From Strigops habroptila (lineage: Eukaryota > Chordata > Aves > Psittaciformes > Psittacidae), in assembly GCF_004027225.2 (NCBI RefSeq), contig NC_044283.2, forward strand, positions 32,820,707-32,884,706: a DNA stretch of 64,000 bases. Reading direction: 5' to 3'. The notes under the pieces are model-generated. The model was given only the letters and a program-made list of their open reading frames with translations, was not told the DNA's origin and did not search any database. Position numbers and translations under genes: made by a program. Every line of letters starts with the position of its first letter. The stretch's first letter is position 1. This document shows, piece by piece, positions 40,448 through 49,280 of this stretch.

Positions 40448-40687
40448 AGTTTGGTGCACAAGTCCATGTGACCTGACAAGATGCATCTGCAGGTCCTGAG
40501 GGAACTGGTGGATGTAGTTGCCAAGCCATTATCTATCATATTTGAGAGGTCGTGGCAGTCTGGTGAAGTTCTTGCTGACTGGAAAAGGGAAAACATAACC
40601 CCCATGGCAGGTGAGTCGGAACTACATGATTTTCAATCAACTACATGATTCCAACCCTAACCATTATATGATTCTATGATGATTCTA
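40448..40687 (+). mobile_element. CR1 LINE copy with a large internal deletion
   Basis: The left 150 bases match the region just before the CR1 reverse transcriptase core, reading like KMHLQVLRELVDVVAK and SWQSGEVLADWKRENI. At about 40,600-40,605 the sequence switches to the extreme 3' end (CCCATGGCAGGTGAGTCGGA ...). It then shows a small duplication of AACTACATGATT and ends with ATTATATG and ATTCTATG units. The missing middle is most of ORF2. A 28-base poly(A) run follows at 40,708. Confidence 0.88.
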
Positions 40688-40704
40688 AATACTAGCCTAC
40701 ACAG

Positions 40705-40738
<34 letters not shown>

Positions 40739-43700
40739 TAATTACCATTATAGCCTAGCCCTTTTCTGATCTTGTCAAACACTTTAATTGTTCTTTAATT
40801 TTTTAAATCTAACTTAAAAAGTTCCTTGTATTATAGGCATAAGACTGTGAACTGATGTCTTTCTGCCTTGGGCTCTGTGGATTTGAACTTGATAGTGCAG
40901 TCCAAGCACCACTAAGTAGGAAGACAAGTACACCTAACGGAGGAGCAGACTTATCCTACCTTGCCGAGCCTGACAAGACAAAAATCCCTGCAGATCACCA
41001 CACCATCATCATTCCAACCCGGGGAATATTGACAATAAGTGGGATGTTTCACTTTTGTTTGGGATGCACTAACACAAACCATTACCCTAATTTCAAGCCT
41101 TTATCAAAATACCAGTACTGTCCAGAACAGTGCTACTGGTTCTGTTCCAGGTTGCCAGTATGGCATAGGCTAGGATAAATGCCATAAAAGCAAACTTACC
41201 TTAGATGATGTCTTTTTATTATTTATTATGTAGGCTTAAAGTAATCTATTTGACTAGCTCTCAGTCTGAGGTAGATTGGTGATGTCAAAAAGTGCCTCGT
41301 TTCTGAAGCGAAGCCAAAATACTTCTTAAAAAATGACATACACAGAGGTAATCTGTAAGACCCAAATTTCGTAAATATAAGGCTGCCTAACCCACTCCTG
41401 TTTAGAGAATATATTTGTCATTCTTGCTCCTCCCATTACTGCCTGAAGAACTAGTGTACTTAGAAACACAAAATCATCTTTTAAGTGTGTTTCCTTTTTT
41501 TTCCCTCTGCAGAATTGTTCCAGGTTTTCTTTACTGTTACATATATGTGTATTTAACACATATCTACAAATAGCTGTAGCTTGTAGGTTTAATGATTGAG
41601 TCACCTCAGTAAACTCCTCTGTAGGTTCACAAGGTGCACAATGGATTGTCAAGAAGCTAAGATTGTTTAGCATTTCATTATACCAACGCTGATATAGGAC
41701 TATTATTTTGACACTGCTGCCTCGAAAGTCTTGAAAAACACTGTGAAAGGGTACCTAATCAAATAGTCACTGATATTTTACACAGTAAGAATTCTCTAGG
41801 GTAAAAGGAAGTCAATAAAAATAATTAAACTATGAAAAGTTAAACATTCTTGCTCAAATTCTGTCAGATAAAGAGATGCATGCAAAGGCAATCCTAAAGA
41901 TTTTCAGGGAGTTCACAACAGTTTGGTTTAGGTAGAAAAATGCCAGCACTCTCTCAAATGTGTCTCTCATACAAATTGCCGCCTTTTCCCCTCTAAAAAA
42001 AGGGGGCAGCAGAAGAGGAAAGTGGTCAGCTGTGGTTCAACCCAAGTTTGCAGAGAGTAGGCAAGAACAGCCAGAAAGGCAGAATTGTTTTTTTATTCCC
42101 CAGGTCTGCATTTACAAGAGAGGAAACAATATAGTGGTAAAGGAGTATACATCCTTGACTGCAGGCCAGGGACAGGATGCTTACCAGGTTTTTGGGAGTT
42201 GTTTTGGGTGAGTTTTTTTGCATTACAAAGGCTACAACTAATTGAGATGCTGGGGAGTTCTTCCTAAGACACTGGGGCCATGAAAGGAAGAGGAGAATAG
42301 GGCACAGGTTTTGTGCTAGCTTTTCGTACTGTAGAGAATTTTATTCTTACTCTAAAACCTCTGTCAGATCAGTTCATATTTAGCTGGTGGAGAACTCGCT
42401 TGAAACTGCGCCTGACCTCGTTACCGAGAACATGCATTTGCCCTCTGCCACAGAGGCTCAATGTTTATCGGCCCTTGATTGCCCCTGAGTCATAGGTTGC
42501 TATTGTGTTCAGAAGTGCTTTTTTTGAAGCTGCACTTGGTGTAGCAATTGCAACTGTTTCACCCTCATAGAGACCAAGCCATATCCTCGCCTTTGCCATC
42601 TCTGAGCCAGTGCAATTCAAAATGCCGATTTTGACTTTTAAAGCTTTTTGCACCTGAAGACCCTACAATTTGGAATTTTTTTTCCCCCAGAATGGCAGCT
42701 GAGAGATCAGTCCAAATTACTTGAGATATCATTTCCCATGTGCATTGCTGGGGCTGGTAGCAGGAAAATTTCTCTGGAGGACACTTGACTTTGTTGTTTA
42801 CTTCCAACCTATTGAGCTACTCAGTTGATCTATCAGCTCCTGTTTGTTAAATACATAGCAAACGAGTTGAGATCTATGAGGCTAGTTTTGAGGTAGATTA
42901 GTGAGAGGAATGTCTCATATTAGAGACACATAATGCCTTACAGGGAGATGATGATTGTGATTACGTGGGAATATAATTTCTGGTTATCTTCTTATTTTAT
43001 GATGAGTTCTCTAACGTAAATGCTTGCTCGTAGTCTGATACCAGATTTCTATTTCAGTTTTTGGGAAATAATTCCAAACTTGAATGATCAATGTTTCTCT
43101 TAAAAGTAAACTGTCTAATCCAGAGAACTACTTTTTTTATTGACAGCTGACCTAAAACTTGTTTCAGTTTAGGCAGTTTCATAAGGACCAGGATATGCCA
43201 GTAGATGACAAGGAGGACCAAACATATTTTGCTACAATGGTGATAAGACTGGAAGTTTTTCAGAGGAATGCATGGTGCCCTAGGCACAGAAGTGTGATTT
43301 CAAGTATTCTCTTTTGTACCTTACTTATAGGTTAGCGAAATGTAACAGAATATATTAATTTTCTTTAGGATAACATATCAAAAAGATATCCTGGGAAGAC
43401 TAATCTTTAAATGTGACAGTCAACAATTATTTTAACAGCTTTATTGACACTACGTCCAAGAACAAAAATCAAAGGACGGAGAAGAAATGAAATAAAAATG
43501 GAATATTCAGTAACTATCAGAATAACTTTGTCAATATTATTCATGATGTTAGAAACCTGTTTTAGAAGGTAAAACTATATATATATCAAGAAGACTTATG
43601 AATACACTTGGCTGGACATCTTGGCTCCAACACTTTATCTGAAGCTCTAAGCACCATTACCCACCACTGGAAAGCGATGGCATATCCCTTTATTCTTCAT

Positions 43701-44934
43701 CTAAAGTACTTGCTGTCAGCATAGCATGTGTATAGAGAGAAATCCAGAAAGCCCTGATTTTTTTGTTATCTTTACCAGCTACTTCTGAGAGGTGCTCCCA
43801 ACCCTCATACATGAGGTTATTGCAATTGACCACCACTGCTCTTCTCCAGGCATTGAGAATTAAAGTTTAGACAAAGGTTTAAGCAATCTGCTGCTCTAGC
43901 CTTTAGTTACTTCGCAATCAACTGTTATATGGCCTTGAATTTGAAAGGTAGCAAATTATATACTCCAAAATTACGAAATATTTGCAACTGTACTGAGTAG
44001 AAGTGTGGTTTACACTTGTTTGTAGCCTTTAACTATAACGTCTTTAAAGTGTTCCCCTTTTAGCTCTTTTCTGGAATGCTATTTTCAATGCGGTTTATTT
44101 TACGAAGATCACTGAAGCCATTTTCACAGAAGGAAAGATCATTTGGCCCAGTGGCACTTGGATAAGGACTTAGTATAATTCCATTTAGCGTCTTCAAAAA
44201 GTAACTCTGAGATGCTAAGTAAATCAATTGGCTGTGTCCGTTGTGGAAATCTACAAGGCCAGCGAATTTTGACATTAAACTTTCCAGACAGGATCATTCA
44301 AAGTGATCATTCCCAGGCTGAACTGGCTTGTATGCACTGTTTGGAAATGTACTTAGTATCTATATAATGCAGTTTGTATCTGCTCTTCTTAACACAGAAC
44401 ACTGCACACTCACATGGCTGATGATAGATTTTAGTGGTGTATCTTATAGGAAATAATGATCCAATGTCTTAAGAAGTCAAATTGACTTCTGGTGGAAGGC
44501 CATGACTTTAAGGTCCTTAGGTATAAATGGTGTTATAAAATAATATTTCACCTTGTGAGAATCTGAGAGTGCTTTACAAATTTGGTGTTACACTATCTCT
44601 CTCAGATAAATAACTTTTAAAGTGGTTTCTGTAGCTTTCCCAAAATTTTGTAACCCCCACATTCAGGACTTACCCATGCCCCTGCTTTTAGCTGATCCCC
44701 GATCCCTGATCATTTAGCTGTGACACCCCTCCTGGTCTTTGTCAAGGAGGAGCAATTCGTTGGGGGTTACTTTGAATGAGGGAGAACCGCAGTCTAAATA
44801 TGCCTTGCTTGGTTGTGATTTATTATTATTGAGAAGGAGCTGTCACTTCGCCTTTTTTTTGGGGGGGGGGGGGGAGAAACCCTTTGCTGTGCCTTGAAAA
44901 ACATAGCTCCACTGTATTTTGTATTCATTCCCTT
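40688..44934. other. Intergenic DNA upstream of the FAT1 CpG island
   Basis: This stretch starts with a 28-base poly(A) (40,708-40,735). Open frames such as 40,855-41,178 have no recognisable domain. A segment at 42.34-42.65 kb has a less AT-rich, CpG-retaining composition and is a candidate conserved element. A T8/G14 junction lies at 44,853-44,874. Confidence 0.55.
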
Positions 44935-45161
44935 GAGGAAAAGAAAAAGGCAAGGAAGAAAAAAAGAAAAAGAAAGAGAGGGAGAAGAAAAAGAGACAAA
45001 AAAGGGGAAAATAAAAATAAAAGAAAAATAGAAAGAAGGAAATAAAAGGGGAAAAGAAAACGAAAAAAAAGAAAAAATAAAAAGGGGGAAAGAGGAGAAA
45101 AAGAAGAAAAAAATGAAAAAGGGGAAAAAAAAAAAAAAGGGAAACCGAAAAGGACAGTAGA
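44935..45161. repeat. A-rich polypurine tract upstream of the CpG island
   Basis: About 225 bases of the plus strand are almost only A and G (AAAGAAAAAG-type), with scattered T and C. The tract ends within 25 bases of the first dense CpGs. It is likely to be stiff and nucleosome-poor, which is an inference from known behaviour of such DNA. Confidence 0.85.
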
Positions 45162-45584
45162 GAACTACTCTAGTCTTAACGCGGCTGGGCGAGAGCGGGG
45201 GATTGCCGTGCTCGATCCACTTGGAGTCACCCGGTTATTTTAGCGGCTGTGCCCCGCCGAGGAGGAGCCGTGCGGCGGGCGAGCGGCGTCCCGCCGTGCC
45301 CAGTGGCGGCGGCCGAGCCAGCGGGGCCGCAAAACAGCGGCGGCCGCGGAGGGTCGCCGGGGAAGGGGACCTAGGGCGGCGCGGAGGGGCCTCACCTCAC
45401 CTGCGGGCGGCCGGCCGCGGCCCAGGTGCGCGGCAGGGACCCCGCGCAGGGCCGTGGCGGCGCAGAGAGGTACGCGCTGCTGCTGCCATCGCCGCCGCGC
45501 TCTGCTGCAGCGGTGAGGAGGGAGGGGGTGGTGCTGTCGGGAGCACGGTCGGAGGGGGACGGACGGAGTGCGAAAGAAGACGGA

Positions 45585-45611
45585 GGGAAAGAGGGAGGGA
45601 AGGAGGGAGGG
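45585..45611 (+). promoter_or_regulatory. G-quadruplex motif
   Basis: Five GGG runs start at 45,585, 45,593, 45,597, 45,605 and 45,609, with loops of 5, 1, 5 and 1 bases. This is a canonical intramolecular G4 pattern. It lies about 35 bases upstream of an inverted CCAAT box and either in the promoter or the most 5' part of exon 1. Confidence 0.75.
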
Positions 45612-45644
45612 AGAGAGGCGGGGGAATCCAGGAGGAGGGAGGGG

Positions 45645-45649
45645 ATTGG
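45645..45649 (-). promoter_or_regulatory. Inverted CCAAT box
   Basis: The sequence GGGGATTGGCGATCC carries CCAAT on the minus strand, a typical NF-Y site in TATA-less CpG-island promoters. NF-Y sites usually lie 60-100 bases upstream of initiation, which would put the start near 45,710-45,750. That is an inference. Confidence 0.5.
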
Positions 45650-45744
45650 CGATCCGACGCCGTTTACCCACTCACTCGCTCCGCTGCTGCAACTCGTCAA
45701 CTCTGTCCGCTCTTTGCCTGGACATGTCTTAAGAAAGTTGGATC

Positions 45745-45866
45745 TCTCCCTCCCTTTCGCCTTCTTTTTTTCTCCCCCCCTTTTTTTTCCCCCTCTTTCG
45801 CCCTCTGTTCTACCCCCTCTTCTTTTCCCCCCTCCCTGTCTATTTTTCCTTCCCACCCTCGTTCAA
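45745..45866 (+). other. Long polypyrimidine tract in predicted 5'UTR
   Basis: About 120 bases are nearly all C and T, with CTCCCCCCCTTTTTTTTCCC-type blocks. It lies about 135 bases downstream of a polypurine segment (45,581-45,645) that is partly complementary to it. In RNA it would offer binding for pyrimidine-tract proteins or pairing with the upstream purines. Confidence 0.7.
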
Positions 45867-45880
45867 GTTTCGAGCAGCGG

Positions 45881-45985
45881 ATGGGTGGGAGCCGACATGC
45901 CGCGCTGTGGCGATGGGCCCGGGCGCCGCTCTCGCTGCGCGCCGGGTCCGCGCTGAGCGCCGGGGCTGCGGGGTTCGGGCTCTAG
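45881..45985 (+). other. Upstream ORF 1 (34 codons) in predicted 5'UTR
   Basis: The ATG at 45,881 is followed by G at +4 and the frame closes at TAG 45,983-45,985. The peptide is Arg/Ala-rich, as expected from GC-rich DNA, so any role would be through scanning ribosomes rather than the peptide. Confidence 0.45.
45897..45956 (+). other. Upstream ORF 2 (19 codons)
   Basis: The ATG at 45,897 opens a short frame (MPRCGDGPGRRS...) that closes at 45,956. It overlaps upstream ORFs 1 and 3 in other frames. Confidence 0.4.
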
Positions 45986-46062
45986 AGGTGTGTGGACACC
46001 GGAGCATTGCTCGCTTTTTCTCAAGCGGACAAAAAAGGGGGGTAGGAAGCGTGCGGACATGA
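45913..46062 (+). other. Upstream ORF 3 (49 codons), ends in ATGA overlap
   Basis: The ATG at 45,913 has G at -3 and G at +4, a good context. The frame is open for 49 codons and stops at TGA 46,060-46,062. This stop overlaps the ATG of the next mini ORF as ATGA. If exon 1 is as predicted, this ORF would be expected to reduce FAT1 translation. Confidence 0.45.
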
Positions 46063-46067
46063 ACTGA
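46059..46067 (+). other. Minimal upstream ORF (Met-Asn-stop)
   Basis: ATG AAC TGA lies 45 bases before the predicted donor. After splicing it would be 66 bases upstream of the FAT1 start codon. Two-codon uORFs are known to stall or recycle ribosomes in other genes; its role here is inferred. Confidence 0.45.
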
Positions 46068-48368
46068 GCTAGAGCGGACTTTGGGAGAAGAGCGCCGAGT
46101 CCAGCTGGTCTGGTGAGTTCTTTGTTTAATGAGTTTATTATTAGCAGAGTGCTTAGAGACATGATTCCCGTGAGAGTTTTGGTGCTCTGGTTTGTTGCGT
46201 TATTGAAAGTACCGAGGTCTTCGCTTCAACCTCTAGTTTATAACTGTGGAGTGTATGTATGATTCTGTAGGCATATATATAGGCATACCGACTTTATCCA
46301 AAGCTCTGCGTACTTGGGGCTGAGGGCACCGCCCGCTCTACCACCACCTTCACTCAGAGAGCGGCACGCAGATTGCCCGATCCAGCCGCCTGCAGCCGGG
46401 CTTGGCGCCGCGGGCTACCGGCTCCGCTCCACTCGGCCGAGCCCGGGGTGGTTGCCGCCGCCGTGCCCGGCTGCCCGTGCGCTGTGGCGCGGCGCCCCCT
46501 GCCCGGCTGCCGCGGAACTGCGGCCCTGCCGCGGGGCGGCCAGTGCCCGGACCCGCCGAGGGAGCGGGGAGGGAGGGGGACTGCCGGGACGGCCCCCGGA
46601 GTCTCCCGGCCGAGGACTGGTGAGCCTGAAAGCCGGCGCTTTCTGAAGGGGTCGGCTCATTCTGATCTGCAGCCCCGGGCGTACGAGGATTTGGCTACGG
46701 GAGGGCGCCCTACACAGCTGGCTTTATTTATTTATGTGACTAATAAAAGATGTGGCGGGGCTAATGCGCGGTAAATGCGCCCCCGCTGGCTTCTCCCGCC
46801 CGCAGCCTGGCTTCCCTGTGAGCCCGCTGGGTCGGGATTCCCCAGGCAAGCGTCTGATCGTTATTAAGCGTGATCACTTTAGTAATGAGCGGGGAATCCT
46901 CCGAGGACTGTTTCGCAGTATTAATCTTTAACGAAAGGCTGGCTGGCTGACAGATATCCTTCAGCACGACTTCTACGCCCGAGGCAGCCTGTACTCCCTC
47001 CCCGGGACGCGGGTGGGCTGCCGCGCTCCCCCGGCTGTCCCCAGCCGTGCACACACTCCCCTCGCCGCCGCTTTTCCCGGTGCTGGTGCACGGCGCTACT
47101 CCTTAAATCGGCGGCGGGGGGTCGCGGTAGCCGTCAGTCAATTTTGGTCGCTACTAAGAGACCTCCGTCCGCACGGCCGCGAAGCGGCGTCTCACCCAGC
47201 CCAGCCCAGGGCCAGCAGCTGGGAGGCGTGAGGCCAAGCACACCGTGGCGGCCCCGGGGAGGCAGCCGTGCCGCCCGCACCCCCGCCCGCCGCACGGGGG
47301 AACGGCTGCCGACGCGCTGCGGCCGCCGCAGGGCGGTCCTCGCTGCCACCGGAGCGAGTGGCGGCCGCGGGCTCGTCCCGGGTACCCGCCGGTCCTCCGA
47401 CAGCAAAGCCCCGCCATCGAAGACCGGCTACTCCCGTGGGCTCCGACGGTCTCCCTCGCCATCCCCGTAAGATGTTCCCCGGCAGTAGCTTTCTGAAGTT
47501 TCTGAGTAGCCTCCCCAAGCGAGAACTTTGCCACACGCGAAGCCGCCGTGTTCCCGGACCGGAATCCCCTTCCTTGCCGCCCCGGCCGGGCTGGAGCGGG
47601 GCAAGCGCGACAGAGGTGAGGGGTCGCCCGGCCCCGCTGGCGTCCCCATGGGCGCCGGGCCACCGGGAGGAGCAGCTTGCTGTGGTTTGCTCTCCCCCCG
47701 CTTCCCCCTCTCTGCATTCCGTCCTCCCCCGGCGGGGCCGGGCTTGTGCGGAGAGGCGGGGTGGGGTGCGGGAGTGTCCGCTCCCGCGGAGCGCCGCAGA
47801 AACGAGTTCCGGAGGGGCGGCCGTCCAGCGCCGCGGAGGAATACGGCGGCGGGGGGCGCCGCGGCCCAAGGGGGTGGAGAGGCACCGGCGAGGCGCGCTG
47901 CGTTGGAAGCGCAGGAAGAAAAGGGGAGCGGAGCGGCAGGCACCGTGCGGGGCTGGTCCCGGCCCGCACCCCCGCCAGCAGCGAGACGCGGAGAGGTGCG
48001 GCCGGGCCAGGACAGGACAGCCGGGCAAGTTGTTGGGAAGTTTTATTGGCGCGGGTAGAGGGCGGCGTGAGACCTCTCGGGAAGTTTCGCCTCTGAGGTG
48101 AGGCCGCCCGGAGGCGCTGGGCATGCGGCCGCCTCGTGCTGCGGGGGCCGGCGGAAGGGCCTGTGGAGCGGCGCCGGCCCCTCTTGCCCCCGCCCGCGGC
48201 GCTGGGCCCGGGTGGCTGCCGGGCGTCGCGGGCCCTGGCGCCCTGCTGCCTCCCCGCTCCTCCCCTCTGGCGGCGGCCGGCGGGGCTGGAGTCTTGGCCG
48301 CGCTCTCCTGAGAGCCGGCAGGTTGCTCCTGAGCTGCGTCGAGGAAAAGGGATGGCGGGTGATTCCCG

Positions 48369-48383
48369 CCCCCCCCCCCCCCC
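48369..48383. repeat. 15-base poly(C) run
   Basis: Fifteen consecutive C in the 3' part of the CpG island; the complementary strand is a G15 run. Length may be unreliable in sequencing. Confidence 0.9.
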
Positions 48384-49246
48384 GAGGCAAGGTGTCTCGG
48401 ATGCGGCTGATGGGCCGTTGCAAACTTAATTCCTTGGTAAGCCGGCAGGGCCGATTCGCGGCGAGAAGGTACCTTGGGGTGACTTTCTTCCTTTGTCTGT
48501 ACTTTAACTCCGTGTCCCTCATTGCGTTCCTCGCCGCGTTCCTCCGAAAGATGAAGGGCAGCGTCCGCGTTTGGCCCCGGCTCTCCGGGAGATCCTGGCT
48601 GGGCGCATCAGCCGGCTCCTGTGTTTGCTTGCTTCTTCTCTCTTCACGGCAGTTGAAAGAAAACAAATGTTTGTTCGAAAGGTGCGCTTTTCAACCTCCT
48701 GGTGTCAGTGAGCGGCGGTGTGTTTTGCTGCTGAGTATATCCCCCCGTTGTAAACCTCTTTTTTTTTGGGGGGGGGGGACACGACACGCATTAGTAACTT
48801 TAAAAATGTTGCCCTTCTAGAGTAGGTTTTCTTGAGCTTTAAATACTTGCATGCAAGTTGTTCATAGGCAGTTGAATGGGAAATATTACCTGTATTCTTT
48901 TATCACCTCTCCTGTCTTTCTGTGAAAGAAAAGAATGCTGTGTAGTAGATGTGTATTTCCTATTTACTCTTCTAACTATGTGGAAATATTCGGCTGTTTC
49001 GTGAGTAAAATGCTTTACTTGAAGGCTGAAAGCTATTTCATTTTTGAGTTTGTTCTCTGTGGGATCCTAAAGTCTCACTTTTAGGAGTTTGGAAGATTAG
49101 TTTTAGCAGTCGTCCCAGTAGTAGGGCAGTCTCCTGGTTTTTATAACTTAGCATGTGAAAGAACTTTATATGGCTAAGTTACCACTGCTATCAGTGCAAG
49201 TAGGCAAATACAGAATTCCCTTAAACCCTCGAAGATTTACTTCTGT

Positions 49247-49280
49247 TGTTTGCTTGCTTGCTTGCTCGCTTGTTTGTTTG
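49247..49280. repeat. (TGCT)n tetranucleotide repeat
   Basis: TGTT and TGCT units are repeated about eight times with one C-for-T interruption. It is a simple repeat within intron 1. Confidence 0.85.

Larger units (their letters stand above)
45700..46112 (+). other. Predicted FAT1 exon 1 (5'UTR only)
   Basis: FAT1 genes have a noncoding first exon spliced to a very large exon 2 that carries the start codon. The best donor in the first part of the CpG island is TCTG|GTGAGT, with the exon ending at 46,112. The 5' limit is not visible in the sequence and is set here only from the inverted CCAAT box upstream. The exon contains a long pyrimidine tract (about 45,745-45,866) and at least four upstream ATGs. 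Joining 46,112 to 54,098 gives a 5'UTR without a frame into the main ORF. Alternative donors exist further downstream (46,619; 47,615; 48,097). Confidence 0.5.
45180..48610. promoter_or_regulatory. CpG island / probable FAT1 promoter region
   Basis: GC and CpG density rise abruptly at 45,180 and stay high to about 48,600, in sharp contrast to the AT-rich flanks. The island contains GGGCGG/GGGGCGG-type Sp1 motifs (for example near 46.53 and 47.81 kb) and inverted CCAAT boxes (ATTGG) at 45,645-45,649 and 48,045-48,049. No TATA box lies at an obvious position. It lies 5' of the FAT1 first coding exon on the same strand. The long open frames on both strands (up to 310 codons at 47,192-48,124 minus) reflect scarcity of AT-rich stop codons and have no known domain. 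Confidence 0.9.

Noticed and set aside
45203..45985. 260-codon plus-strand frame over the promoter
   Set aside because: It has low-complexity Arg/Gly/Ala composition, crosses the purine and pyrimidine tracts and likely starts upstream of transcription initiation. Only its last 34 codons are listed, as a uORF.
47154..48124. Long overlapping open frames of 271, 310, 277 and 171 codons in the CpG island
   Set aside because: Long open frames occur on both strands and in several frames at once, as expected for very GC-rich DNA lacking stop codons. They are rich in Arg, Ala, Pro and Gly and show no domain.
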